In this document: piece after piece, positions 1 through 8,455 of the stretch
How the letters are laid out: each line of letters starts with the position of its first letter
Numbering within the stretch: the first letter of the stretch is position 1
Assembly (NCBI GenBank): GCA_002696685.1
Contig: NZSI01000002.1
Location: 1 to 21,295 of the forward strand
DNA: 21,295 bases
Direction of reading: 5' to 3'
From: Chloroflexota bacterium
GTDB lineage: Bacteria; Chloroflexota; Dehalococcoidia; SAR202; UBA826
The notes under the pieces: generated by a model
What the model was told of the DNA's origin: nothing
The model's database searches: none
The model's input: only the letters and a program-made list of their open reading frames with translations
Translations under genes and position numbers: made by a program

Positions 1-1222
1 AGATATGGGCGCTGACGTGATAAAGGTAGAAGGTCCAACTTTTCCGGACCCTGTTAGGACCGCAGGGGGAAGCCGTACAGCCCCCGCCATTAACCTTTCA
101 AGCTATTTCAATGAATATAACCGGGGAAAGAGAAGTCTTACACTAGACTTTAAGAAAAAACCTGGAATGCAAGCACTAAAACGGCTCATCAAAACGGCAG
201 ATGTATTCGTAGAAAACTGGTCTTCTGGAGTAGCCGACCGAAATGGTTTGGGATATAACGACATAAGGAAGCTTAATCCCAACATCATTTACATATCGAT
301 GCCTGGGTTTGGGCACCAAGGTTCCGATGCATCTCGAGTAGGATTTGGTCCAACCATAGAGCAAATGGGTGGTCTGGTTGCACTTCAAGGATATGAAAAT
401 GATGCTCCCCACAAATCTGGAATATCTTATGGTGACCCCATCGCAGGAGCAACGTGTGCAGCAGCAGCAGTAGCAGCCCTAATACATAAGGCCCTCACTG
501 GAAAGGGTTGTTATTGTCTATTACCCCAAAGAGATGGAGTAACTGGCCTTATTGGCGAATACATAATTGCTGAAGCTCTAGGTTGCAGAATACCAACAAA
601 AACGGGCAATAAACGCAGTGGATACGCTCCGCATGAAATTTATCCATGCCTGCCTGATCTTAAACCTAGGCCAATTCTGAGCGTGTTTCCAAACGACGAC
701 GAGGACCTTGAAACCCAAACCATCGATACCGTCACGGACCGATGGATTGCTATCAATTGCCAATCAGACAAAGAATGGCTGTCACTTACTCAAGTGGTGG
801 GAGATTCCAGACTTTTTGACTCCGCCTATTCTTCGGTTGAGGGAAGGCTCGATAACCAAAAGGTTATAGACGACATCATCTCAGAATGGACGGTCACAAA
901 GGATTCCTATGACATCGCAAATTCTTTGCAGAATAACGGTGTAACTGCGGCACCTGTGCAAACCGCATTATTATTGCTCACAGACCCTCATTCGGTTGAA
1001 AGAGAGAACTTCGTTACAGTAAAACACGATGCTAAAGGAAAACACCTTACCGCACGGCCAACATGGAGACTAACCAGACGTCCAAAGCTCCCAAAGTTTT
1101 CCGGACCTAGCTTTGGTCAGCACAATGAAACTATTTTGTCGGAACTGGGATATTCGCAGTCAGAAGTTGATGAGCTAGAAAAATCCGGAGCCACGTCACG
1201 AGAACTTATAGGAAATAGATAA
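1..1222 (+). CDS. CaiB/BaiF family III CoA-transferase, 5' end cut by window edge
   Basis: Family III CoA-transferases move CoA between carboxylic acids through an aspartyl-CoA mixed anhydride. The frame is open to the left edge, and the first visible ATG (position 5) encodes the conserved GADVIKVE segment. That segment normally sits about 30 residues into the protein, so the N-terminal strand and helix are missing and position 5 is not the start. Visible family marks, numbered from that Met, are NRGKRSLTLDF (39-49), ADVFVENW near 65-72, GYNDIRKLNPNIIYISMPGFG (83-103), and GDPIAG near 143-148. Asp144 lies in the last motif and matches catalytic Asp169 of formyl-CoA transferase. The acyl-acid substrate cannot be read from sequence. 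The gene converges on the SGNH hydrolase, with a 47-base gap in which I see no clear terminator. Confidence 0.88.
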   Translation, partial: DMGADVIKVEGPTFPDPVRTAGGSRTAPAINLSSYFNEYNRGKRSLTLDFKKKPGMQALKRLIKTADVFVENWSSGVADRNGLGYNDIRKLNPNIIYISMPGFGHQGSDASRVGFGPTIEQMGGLVALQGYENDAPHKSGISYGDPIAGATCAAAAVAALIHKALTGKGCYCLLPQRDGVTGLIGEYIIAEALGCRIPTKTGNKRSGYAPHEIYPCLPDLKPRPILSVFPNDDEDLETQTIDTVTDRWIAINCQSDKEWLSLTQVVGDSRLFDSAYSSVEGRLDNQKVIDDIISEWTVTKDSYDIANSLQNNGVTAAPVQTALLLLTDPHSVERENFVTVKHDAKGKHLTARPTWRLTRRPKLPKFSGPSFGQHNETILSELGYSQSEVDELEKSGATSRELIGNR

Positions 1223-1269
1223 TCACGTGTCGTAAATAAACTATCACCTATATTCCAACAGCGTACTCT

Positions 1270-2256
1270 TCAAATAACATCCAACATCTTAATTATATTT
1301 TTTGCCATTAATCCGTAGCCTTCTGTGTTCGGATGCAGGCCATCCTCTAATAAATGAACGTCGTCAGCATCCAGAATATCGCGACCATCAAAATAATAAA
1401 GATTTTTATCCCCTGCACTAATAAGAATATCAACTGATCTTTTGATTTCGCCTCGCATTCCCTTCAACGTAAATCCAACAACATTAGCTGTATCTTCTCG
1501 CCCTGGGGAATAAATAGGAGAAAATATGGCAATAGGTGTTAAGGGATGCTTCTCTCGTATTATCTTTATAAAGGCCACAATATTAGGACCAAATGTCCTC
1601 TCATTCATAGAGGGGTTGGTATATACATTAATCCCAACACAGAGAGATATAAGATCTGCGTCGTTATCCCTGATAACTCTGGCTATCAATGGATCGAGAT
1701 GACACTGGCCGCCATACCCAAGACAGGTAAGATCTGATCCACGATTTCGAGATACGATAGATGGCCAGGTCAAACTTGGAGAAGCAGCCTGACGACATTG
1801 GGTTATGGAACTACCGTAAGTGACCCATTTTGTAAGTTTTGGCAGCGTTGAAGCATACAGTGAGGCTCCATCTGGTATCTCTAATCCCTTAAATCTAAAT
1901 TCTCCATATTGTGGTAGCCATAACTCTATTTCCTTGTTGCCAGGTGAAAGCCCATGAAATTCGAATGCTTCCCTATTTTCTGTAGCTTCGGACCCAAAAT
2001 ATTCCCCGTCAACAAACAAATCTGCAGGGCTTCTCTCCTCCAAGGATTCGCAACTAAATAGGAGTTTCTCTGCATTACTCTGAAAAGTTAGTCGAACTCC
2101 TGCAGGCATGGCTGCTCTACCCATAAGATCTATGTTGTAGAGATCTATCTCTTCATAGGGAATTCTCCACGGCATGACATATTCATCATTAGAATCAAGT
2201 GATATAGCACCTAGCCACTTGATTCTGGGATCATTGGGAAATATCCGTTGAGACAT
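1270..2256 (-). CDS. SGNH/GDSL-family esterase with N-terminal beta domain
   Basis: This is a serine esterase or acyl-transfer enzyme of the SGNH superfamily, 328 residues from an ATG with only a weak GAGTG Shine-Dalgarno. All four blocks are visible: GSSIT with nucleophile Ser150, the oxyanion Gly in GYGGQC (180-185), GIN with Asn210, and DGLHPN with Asp305 and His308. The N-terminal 130 residues contain an IDLYN motif (38-41) and a beta-rich stretch. This resembles the GxDLY-type accessory domain found before SsfX3-like SGNH enzymes. I see no signal peptide, so the enzyme is probably cytoplasmic. It stands alone, facing the CoA-transferase on one side and divergent from the LLM gene on the other. 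The substrate is unknown. Superfamily membership is secure, subfamily less so. Confidence 0.85.
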   Translation of the reverse strand: MSQRIFPNDPRIKWLGAISLDSNDEYVMPWRIPYEEIDLYNIDLMGRAAMPAGVRLTFQSNAEKLLFSCESLEERSPADLFVDGEYFGSEATENREAFEFHGLSPGNKEIELWLPQYGEFRFKGLEIPDGASLYASTLPKLTKWVTYGSSITQCRQAASPSLTWPSIVSRNRGSDLTCLGYGGQCHLDPLIARVIRDNDADLISLCVGINVYTNPSMNERTFGPNIVAFIKIIREKHPLTPIAIFSPIYSPGREDTANVVGFTLKGMRGEIKRSVDILISAGDKNLYYFDGRDILDADDVHLLEDGLHPNTEGYGLMAKNIIKMLDVI

Positions 2257-2409
2257 TTAATCACTCGCTTTTATTCCAATTTGCAAAGCTCTTGCTTTTA
2301 GGCCAGGCATACTAACATTCAACATTAGAAATATCACCAAGCATTGATTAGGAAGACTGCTACCATAAGCCTGACAAGACCTACTAATTATCCAGAGAAA
2401 GGAAACAAT

Positions 2410-3408
2410 ATGAAGTTCGGAGTGCAGGTAAGTTGCTACAACACTGACTGGGAGAAGATTAAATCATCAATTGAAACTCTCGAAGGGGGCCGCTGGAACA
2501 GTCTCTGGTTCGCGGATCACTTTCTTCCACCTTCTCCAGGGTCACCTGGTGGTCAACGTGATCAGGAGCAAGGCACAGCCTTTGAAGGTTTCACCCTGGC
2601 TTCGGTCGCCGCTGGAATGACAAAAAAATTAGAGATCGGGCACCTCGTCCTTGGAAACACCTACCGTAATCCGGCTCTGGTCGCCAAAATGGCCTCAACA
2701 CTAGACCAAGCTTCCAAAGGGAGATTCATTTTGTCCTTGGGAGCAGCATGGTTCGCACGGGAGCATGAGGCTTATGGTTGGGTATTTCCATCCATGCGGG
2801 AAAGATCTGATCGCTTTGAAGAGGCCTGTGAACTAATTAGGCTCCTTTTTACATCCAAAGAACCTGTAAATTATTCAGGCACTTATTACAGTTTGGAAGA
2901 GGCCCCTTTGTCTCCCCCATGCTACCGCAACCCTCACGTACCCATATTAGTGGGAGGAACCGGTGAAAAAAGAACTCTCCGCACACTGGCAAAGTATGGA
3001 GACGTCCTAAATATTGATGGATGGTCTGGTCGGGGGATGTCCCTAGATCTATACCACCATAAGGTGGAAGTTCTGGAACGCCACTGTGAGGATGTCAATC
3101 GAGATCCTTCAGATATAAAACACTCGTTGCTTATGCCCATAAAAATAACCAACAATCAAAAAGAAGCCGATGACTTTGTAAGACGACTGGGATACCGAGC
3201 CTCTGATCCCACTCATGGGAATTACGCCGGAAAACTTCTGGCACCGGAAGATTCCGGTTCTGTTGCTGGTTCCCAAGATTATGTTATCCAACGCATCGGG
3301 GAATTTGTTGAAGCAGGGGTTGAGGAGATAATGTTTGGTGGAATTCCAACAGGAGATATAGAGCAATTTGAGCGAATTGAACAAGAGATTGTAGGCGCAT
3401 TCGACTAA
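2410..3408 (+). CDS. LLM-class flavin/F420-dependent oxidoreductase, Rv1855c-like
   Basis: This is a TIM-barrel oxidoreductase of the bacterial luciferase-like superfamily, using FMN or F420. I start it at the ATG at 2410, preceded by AAAGGAAAC, giving 332 residues and the typical MKFGVQV opening. A TTG 22 codons upstream has no ribosome site and adds non-conserved sequence. Motifs are WFADHF (33-38), GNTYRNPALVAKMASTLD (82-99), GRFILSLGAAWFAREHEAYG (104-123), RERSDRFEEA (130-139) and ILVGGTGEKRTLR (179-191). The last three match the Rv1855c-type subgroup of probable F420-dependent enzymes as I know it. The cofactor choice is inferred, and no F420 biosynthesis gene is in view. The gene is monocistronic, divergent from the SGNH hydrolase and convergent with the DinB gene. 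Confidence 0.85.
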   Translation: MKFGVQVSCYNTDWEKIKSSIETLEGGRWNSLWFADHFLPPSPGSPGGQRDQEQGTAFEGFTLASVAAGMTKKLEIGHLVLGNTYRNPALVAKMASTLDQASKGRFILSLGAAWFAREHEAYGWVFPSMRERSDRFEEACELIRLLFTSKEPVNYSGTYYSLEEAPLSPPCYRNPHVPILVGGTGEKRTLRTLAKYGDVLNIDGWSGRGMSLDLYHHKVEVLERHCEDVNRDPSDIKHSLLMPIKITNNQKEADDFVRRLGYRASDPTHGNYAGKLLAPEDSGSVAGSQDYVIQRIGEFVEAGVEEIMFGGIPTGDIEQFERIEQEIVGAFD

Positions 3409-3436
3409 GGGGGTTTCCAGTCAATTCTGTTGTCAA

Positions 3437-3961
3437 TTAGCTGTTTATACCCCTCAGAATACCTCGGATATATCCTATTTGACCAAGATGCTGAGACGTT
3501 TCAACCACTATGTGAGCGAGTACCCCACCCTTAGTGATGTCCGGAAGTTGTCGATGAAGTGCCTCGAAAGGACATCGCTTGTCCAGTTCAAGAGGATCAA
3601 CACGGGAGATGTAATCAAGCGTTTGCTCCCTGCATGCCTCATGGTATCCCAGCAATAATTCAATCGGTGTAGAAGGCATTTCTCTAACCTGCTCAGCTGA
3701 GTACCCAACCCCTACATCTCGTGCCGGTATATTGAACCTTTCATGCCAACCATCCTGCACCCAAAGCTGATCTGTTTCCTTAGCCCCAAAATTCAACAGG
3801 ACATCCTCTGCGCGAGTCGCATGCCACAAGGCAAAATCAATATGGTGTGACATCTCAGAGGGCATCTTTCGCCTTTCTTCATCTGTTAAACCACTTATCA
3901 AGCGTTTTAGCTCACATTGGTATTCTTCAAGCTGTAGTTTCAGTACCTCTCTAAAGTCCAT
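3437..3961 (-). CDS. DinB_2/DUF664-type four-helix-bundle protein
   Basis: This is a 174-residue protein of the DinB/YfiT metal-binding helical bundle superfamily. The ATG at 3961 has AGAGGAG just upstream. A TTG seven codons earlier would place that site inside the coding sequence, so I reject it. Diagnostic features are LWHATRAED (45-53) with His47, and HIVVETSQHLGQIGYIRG (150-167) with His150, Glu154 and His158. The latter fits the HxxxExxxHxGQ pattern of the DinB_2/DUF664 branch. Family members bind divalent metal and some act as thiol-dependent S-transferases or isomerases, but the role of this one is unknown. It lies 72 bases downstream of the MFS gene on the same strand and could be co-transcribed with it. 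Confidence 0.72.
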   Translation of the reverse strand: MDFREVLKLQLEEYQCELKRLISGLTDEERRKMPSEMSHHIDFALWHATRAEDVLLNFGAKETDQLWVQDGWHERFNIPARDVGVGYSAEQVREMPSTPIELLLGYHEACREQTLDYISRVDPLELDKRCPFEALHRQLPDITKGGVLAHIVVETSQHLGQIGYIRGILRGINS

Positions 3962-4033
3962 TTTTTCTCCTCTGATCGGCAATTATATCCTCTAAAGCGA
4001 ACGGAACTCATAAAGATGTGTTGCAATTTATCT

Positions 4034-5362
4034 TTATGCTACTCCAGCTGTTGATTCCCTAATGTTTTGCCTTTCCTCGATGATTACATCCAGATCGCGT
4101 ATTCCTTTATTCATTACAACCGGACCGACAGCAAACAGTGTGACCAGGATTCCCCCAATAGCAACAGCGAGCGGGACACCTTCGCCAGCGTCAGCAAACA
4201 CTTTGGCAAGTGCTCCCGTGTACATGGCACCCAAAGGCATAATGCTCCACGTCATCCCATAGAAACCCATAACACGTCCTCTCATATGATCTGGCACCAT
4301 TAATTGGAGAGAACTCATGATAGAAATCATGTAAACAGAGCTAAATGCGCCCATGACAAACATCAAAAAGACCGCTAGAGGGTAATTCCCAAGCTGTTTC
4401 GAACTTATCGCCAACAATGTTAGAGACAGTCCGAACACAGCGGATCCCACCACTATCATCATTCCCCTATGCCTTAGATTCCCAACCCTTCCCAGCCCTA
4501 GAGTCATAGCAAAAGCCCCCACCCCACCAACACCCATCATGACTCCCTGCCCATCTGCCCCGACCTTCAGAATATCAACTGCAAACACAGGCATCATCGG
4601 AATAACAGACATTCCAAAAAAGCTATTAAAAAAAGTGATTGCTATCAAGAAAGTAAATATCGAATTCCCCAAGATAAATTTAATTCCCTCGATCAGATCC
4701 GAACGAGACTTTCTTTGCGGCCTCTCGGGCTTGATGCCATCTGGAACTTTTAGGCGCACAACAACCATAGCCAGGGTGAAAAAGCCCATGGCCGAAAGAA
4801 GAAATGAGAACCCTTCTCCCACAACCGTAATAATCAAACCCGCCACTGCTGGAGCTATAATCCTAGTTCCCGTCCAGATAGCACTATTAAGAGAAACTGC
4901 GTTCATCATCACAGAGCGATCGATCAGAATTGGATATAGAGCCATTCTTGCGGGTTGATCAAAAGCATTCACAGCTCCTGCAAAGAAGGCAAGCACTATC
5001 ACATGCCACGCTTGCACTATCCCAGTAAACGTCACTGCTGCGAGGATTAAGATAATTAAACCGTTCACAGTTTGAGTCACAGCGATAAGCTTTCGCCTCT
5101 CCAACCTGTCAGCCAAAACTCCGCCAAAAAGATTCAAAACAATCGCAGGAACCGCGGTGGCAAGACCAACCCATCCTAAAAACAAGGGGTCACCTGTCAG
5201 ACGATGAACAATCCAGAACTGTGCAAAACTAAGCACCTGGAAACCACATACCGATGCAAGGGTACCGAACCAGAATACCCTGAAGGAAGGAAAGGCCATA
5301 GCCGGCCCAAGCAAACGTGTAAGAACTCTAGTTGTCCAGCCTTCTGGGTAATCTGCAATCAT
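4034..5362 (-). CDS. MFS transporter, DHA3 (EntS/MFS_3-like) exporter
   Basis: This is a 442-residue inner-membrane secondary transporter of the major facilitator superfamily with about twelve hydrophobic segments. The FxxFWFGTLASVCGFQVL start after a short basic N-terminus and the loop 2-3 signature GGVLADRLERRKL (80-92) fit the MFS_3/DHA3 group, which contains EntS-type siderophore and macrolide exporters. AFDQPARMALYPILI, in the central part of the N-terminal half, and RGRVMGFYGM, in the C-terminal half, are also typical. The substrate cannot be predicted. The start is the ATG at 5362 with only a weak ribosome site. The gene diverges from the ureohydrolase across 92 bases that must hold both promoters, and it precedes the DinB gene. 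Confidence 0.85.
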   Translation of the reverse strand: MIADYPEGWTTRVLTRLLGPAMAFPSFRVFWFGTLASVCGFQVLSFAQFWIVHRLTGDPLFLGWVGLATAVPAIVLNLFGGVLADRLERRKLIAVTQTVNGLIILILAAVTFTGIVQAWHVIVLAFFAGAVNAFDQPARMALYPILIDRSVMMNAVSLNSAIWTGTRIIAPAVAGLIITVVGEGFSFLLSAMGFFTLAMVVVRLKVPDGIKPERPQRKSRSDLIEGIKFILGNSIFTFLIAITFFNSFFGMSVIPMMPVFAVDILKVGADGQGVMMGVGGVGAFAMTLGLGRVGNLRHRGMMIVVGSAVFGLSLTLLAISSKQLGNYPLAVFLMFVMGAFSSVYMISIMSSLQLMVPDHMRGRVMGFYGMTWSIMPLGAMYTGALAKVFADAGEGVPLAVAIGGILVTLFAVGPVVMNKGIRDLDVIIEERQNIRESTAGVA

Positions 5363-5454
5363 TACCGTACTCTAACCTATACAGATGGCAAACAGAAAAA
5401 CTTTGAATGCTACGATTACTAAACGCACACCGATAGTTAGCAAGGAGAACGACT

Positions 5455-6465
5455 TTGGGAAAACCTGGAGATGATCCAATATACAGAAACTCAGACGCAG
5501 ATATGCCATCTTTTGTTGGGGTCTCAACGTTTCTACAAAGCCCATTGATACAAACCCCTGAAGGGTTAAAGGAACAAGGTGTCGAAGTTGCGATCATGGG
5601 AGCACCTTTTGATATGGGTGTTGTAAATCGGCCAGGCGCTAGGTTCGGTCCAAGAGCCATTCGTCAGGCTGGGTATTTTGGTGCCCCAAATGACGATTTG
5701 TATCACATGGGCCTACAGGTATATCCAACCGACGTTCTTTCAGTGGCAGATTTTGGAGATGCCAATTGTCCTCCTAGTTCGCTTGAACGAAGCCATGAAG
5801 CTATCCAAGCCAAAGTCTCTCAGTGCCTCAAAGCTGGCGCTCTTCCAATAGTTGTCGGGGGAGATCATTCGATCACTCTCCCATCTGCAACAGCAGTTGC
5901 AAACCATTACGGACCTGGCAAGGTCGGTATTGTCCACTTTGATGCTCATGCTGACACAGCCCCCGCCACCTACGGAGGCGTCTTGGCATCACACAGCAGC
6001 CCTATGAGACGACTTATAGAAGATGGAATCGTGCAAGGGAAAAATTTTGTCCAAGTTGGGCTACGCGGCTACTGGCCACCGCATACCCTATTTGACTGGA
6101 TGCGAGAACAGGGAATGAGATGGCACCAGATGTCGGAAATCGAAACACGTGGCTTCGATCCTGTACTAGATGATGCAATATCAGAGGCTCTGGATGGTCC
6201 CGAATTAATCTATCTTTCTGTAGATATAGACGTACTGGACCCAGCATTTGCACCTGCGACCGGGACTCCTGAGCCTGGAGGGCTTACATCCGTGGAATTA
6301 CTTCGAGCTGTTAGAACCATCGTTGGCTCAGTGGAAACAGTTGCTGCAGATGTAGTTGAGGTAGCTCCCGACTACGAAGGACCAGCAAACATTACCGCCG
6401 AGGCAGCGCTCAGGGTCATACTGGAAATTTTAAGTTCCTTAGCAAATAAAAAGAAATCTCTATAG
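5455..6465 (+). CDS. Agmatinase/arginase-family ureohydrolase
   Basis: This is a binuclear manganese ureohydrolase that hydrolyses a guanidino compound to urea and an amine, 336 residues. The metal ligands are all present: His138 in GGDHSIT, Asp163, His165 and Asp167 in FDAHADT, and Asp257 and Asp259 in SVDIDVLDP. The second-shell motif ATGTPEPGG (268-276) is also intact. The opening (MPSFVGVSTF, then RPGARFGPRAIR at 59-70) is of the SpeB/guanidinobutyrase type. Agmatine, 4-guanidinobutyrate or another guanidino acid are all possible, and sequence alone does not decide. The start is a TTG with AAGGAGA 7-12 bases upstream; the only later Met (residue 17) lacks a ribosome site. It converges on the rnhA-moaC fusion with only seven bases between stop codons. 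Confidence 0.88.
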   Translation: MGKPGDDPIYRNSDADMPSFVGVSTFLQSPLIQTPEGLKEQGVEVAIMGAPFDMGVVNRPGARFGPRAIRQAGYFGAPNDDLYHMGLQVYPTDVLSVADFGDANCPPSSLERSHEAIQAKVSQCLKAGALPIVVGGDHSITLPSATAVANHYGPGKVGIVHFDAHADTAPATYGGVLASHSSPMRRLIEDGIVQGKNFVQVGLRGYWPPHTLFDWMREQGMRWHQMSEIETRGFDPVLDDAISEALDGPELIYLSVDIDVLDPAFAPATGTPEPGGLTSVELLRAVRTIVGSVETVAADVVEVAPDYEGPANITAEAALRVILEILSSLANKKKSL

Positions 6466-6472
6466 AGCCAAT

Positions 6473-7423
6473 TTAGTCTAAAAAAACATCCCCAGATTGT
6501 CCGCCGGTCTTACTGGAAAGACGTGTTCCCATACTCATTCCTCGATCCACGGACTTACACATGTCATATATGGTCAAAGCAGCCACAGAGGTTGCTGTTA
6601 AAGCTTCCATCTCCACCCCGGTTTTCCCTCTAGTCTTTGCAATCCCTGTTATTAAAATAGTTGAGGTCTCTATATCAATATCAAAATCGATGGTCACTTG
6701 CGTCAATGGCAATGGATGGCAGAGAGGAATAAGATTCGAAGTCTGCTTCGCTGCCATAACTCCAGCGACTCGAGCAACAGCCAAAACATCCCCTTTTTCA
6801 ACTCCATTTGCATTTACTAGCTCGATCGTCTGGGCTTTCATCTTCACAAACCCCTTTGCTACCGCCACCCGATCAGTATCGGGTTTACTTCCAACATCTA
6901 CCATTCTCGCTTCTCCATGCTCGTCAACATGGGTTAACTTATCAACCTTACCAAATAAGTCTTTTTCTTCTTTTTGCTCCATTGCTACCCCTCCCACTAT
7001 ATTTGGTGATGTTTCTCCAACAGGTGAAACGAGCTTCCCAACAGCCTCCGAATGCGCAAGACGGTCGGCCTCTTCGTTTAGCGGATCCCCAGCGTGTCCT
7101 TTAACCCAAACCCACTGGACATTCCTCTTGCCGACTTCTCCATCAAGGATTTTCCAGAGGTCCTGATTTTTGTTTCGTTTCCAGTTCTTCGTCATGGTGT
7201 TAATGACATAGGAAGAATCGGAATAAACAGTAATATCGGAATTTTCGGGTAAATCTTCCAAGCCTCTAATTACAGCGAGGATTTCCATACGATTATTGGT
7301 TGTATCCGAGTCTCTACCATGAAGAGACCTTTGGGGACCATCACCAGATATAACAGCCCCCCAACCTCCTGGTCCAGGATTCCCTATGCAAGCCCCGTCA
7401 GTGTAGATAGTGATCATTGACAA
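6473..7423 (-). CDS. Fusion protein: RNase HI + MoaC (cyclic pyranopterin monophosphate synthase)
   Basis: One uninterrupted 316-codon frame joins two unrelated enzymes. Residues 1-128 are RNase HI, which cleaves RNA in RNA:DNA hybrids. Asp9 (YTDGAC), Glu47 (NRMEI), Asp69 (YSDSSY), His110 (VKGHAG) and Asp120 (NEEADRLA) match the E. coli catalytic set, and the basic handle loop is shortened. Residues about 156-316 are MoaC, which makes cPMP in molybdenum cofactor synthesis. Lys210 (EKGDV), His236 (LCHP), Glu271/Glu273 (VEMEALT), Asp287 and Lys290 (YDMCK) are kept. The linker (129-155) is low in complexity. The start is TTG at 7423, eight bases after GAGG; the ATG at 7417 is the alternative. 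The moaA stop codon sits just upstream of this ribosome site, so translation is probably coupled. MoaC fits the operon, while RNase HI is the odd partner. Codon 148 is an ATG with its own ribosome site (see that entry). Confidence 0.93.
   Translation of the reverse strand: MSMITIYTDGACIGNPGPGGWGAVISGDGPQRSLHGRDSDTTNNRMEILAVIRGLEDLPENSDITVYSDSSYVINTMTKNWKRNKNQDLWKILDGEVGKRNVQWVWVKGHAGDPLNEEADRLAHSEAVGKLVSPVGETSPNIVGGVAMEQKEEKDLFGKVDKLTHVDEHGEARMVDVGSKPDTDRVAVAKGFVKMKAQTIELVNANGVEKGDVLAVARVAGVMAAKQTSNLIPLCHPLPLTQVTIDFDIDIETSTILITGIAKTRGKTGVEMEALTATSVAALTIYDMCKSVDRGMSMGTRLSSKTGGQSGDVFLD
6988..6995 (-). promoter_or_regulatory. Internal ribosome-binding site for a stand-alone MoaC
   Basis: Within the linker of the RNase HI-MoaC frame the coding strand reads GGGAGGGG. 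Its GGAGG core lies seven bases before an in-frame ATG (codon 148, position 6982). Initiation there would give a 169-residue protein, the usual size of free MoaC (E. coli 161). The site encodes Gly-Gly in a non-conserved linker, so protein constraint does not explain it well. It may be the relic ribosome site of a once separate moaC, or still active. Use in vivo is inferred. Confidence 0.6.
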
Positions 7424-7438
7424 AAGAATTTCCTCTTC

Positions 7439-8455
7439 TTAGCCACCTATGTGGTACATCTCAACCTTTTTTCTTGGGCTAGTCATTGACGTACGAATCT
7501 CTGAGTAACGATCCTCCCTATTTGTCCAGGTTCCTGACATGAGATTCAGCAAATCCTTATCAGTAATGTTGTCTCTCATGGGTCCCCTAAGATCAGTTCC
7601 TCCGTCCGCAAACAGGCACGTGACAATTTGTCCCTCTGGAGATAGTCGCAGCCTAGTGCAGTCACCACAAAACGGTTGCGTCACAGATGAAATAACCCCA
7701 AACTCCCCTTTCCCATCCTTATAGCTATATCTTTTTGCAACTTCTCCCTGGTAGGAAGGTTCAATGGGTTCAATCGCAAATTCCCTCTCTATTATTCTCA
7801 CAATATCAGCCGCTGGGAGCACCTCGTCTAACTTCCAGTCATTTAATGTACCCACATCCATGTACTCAATGAACCGCGGGGTGTAGCCGTTATCTCGACA
7901 CCACCGTGCTAGTTCAACCAATGTGTCGTCATTAATACCTTTTTGCACAACAGCATTGATTTTAATTGGGTCCAGACCAGCCTCTTTCGCTGCAGCTATA
8001 CCATCCATAACTTTTGCTGTCCCGAATCCTCGGCCATTCATCTTACGAAATACTTCGTCGTCAATAGAATCTAGACTCACTGTTATCCTTTGCAACCCTG
8101 CTTTTTTCAGGCTTTCTGCCATTCCAGAGAGAAGATAAGCGTTGGTTGTCATAGCCAAATCTTCTATGGCACCAATATTTGCTATCATTGATACAAGCTC
8201 AACGATATCCTGTCTTATAAGAGGTTCACCCCCCGTCAATCTGACTTTCTTCACACCAAGTTGAGTTGACAGCAGAACGATTCGAGTTATCTCTTCAAAC
8301 GTCAAAAGGTCATTTCTTGGGAGAAACTCGTATCTTTCGCCAAAAATTTCAGCGGGCATGCAGTAAGGACATCGAAAATTGCAACGATCCGTCACAGACA
8401 CCCTTAAATCCCTTAGAGGGCGGGACAGTTTATCTAGAGGTTCAGCTTTCAACAT
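7439..8455 (-). CDS. moaA: GTP 3',8-cyclase MoaA
   Basis: This is a radical SAM enzyme that rearranges GTP to 3',8-cyclo-GTP, the step immediately before MoaC, in the cytoplasm. The 338-residue length is standard. The N-terminal radical SAM cluster is Cys25, Cys29 and Cys32 in CNFRCPYC, with GGEP at 75-78. The C-terminal second 4Fe-4S cluster is Cys263, Cys266 and Cys280 (FCGDC, then CLF). The protein ends in the Gly-Gly tail needed for activity. Its ATG overlaps the rdgB stop by seven bases (ATGTTGA) and is preceded by AGAGGTGAG inside rdgB, so the two are translationally coupled. The next gene carries MoaC, placing both first steps of molybdopterin synthesis in one transcript. Confidence 0.95.
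   Translation of the reverse strand: MLKAEPLDKLSRPLRDLRVSVTDRCNFRCPYCMPAEIFGERYEFLPRNDLLTFEEITRIVLLSTQLGVKKVRLTGGEPLIRQDIVELVSMIANIGAIEDLAMTTNAYLLSGMAESLKKAGLQRITVSLDSIDDEVFRKMNGRGFGTAKVMDGIAAAKEAGLDPIKINAVVQKGINDDTLVELARWCRDNGYTPRFIEYMDVGTLNDWKLDEVLPAADIVRIIEREFAIEPIEPSYQGEVAKRYSYKDGKGEFGVISSVTQPFCGDCTRLRLSPEGQIVTCLFADGGTDLRGPMRDNITDKDLLNLMSGTWTNREDRYSEIRTSMTSPRKKVEMYHIGG

Noticed and set aside
2344..2409. 22-codon N-terminal extension of the LLM oxidoreductase from a TTG
   Set aside because: No ribosome site, and the family begins at MKFG, where the ATG at 2410 has AAAGGAAAC upstream.
6561..7166. 201-codon open frame on the + strand
   Set aside because: It is antisense to the RNase HI-MoaC gene, has no ribosome site and shows a biased shadow composition.
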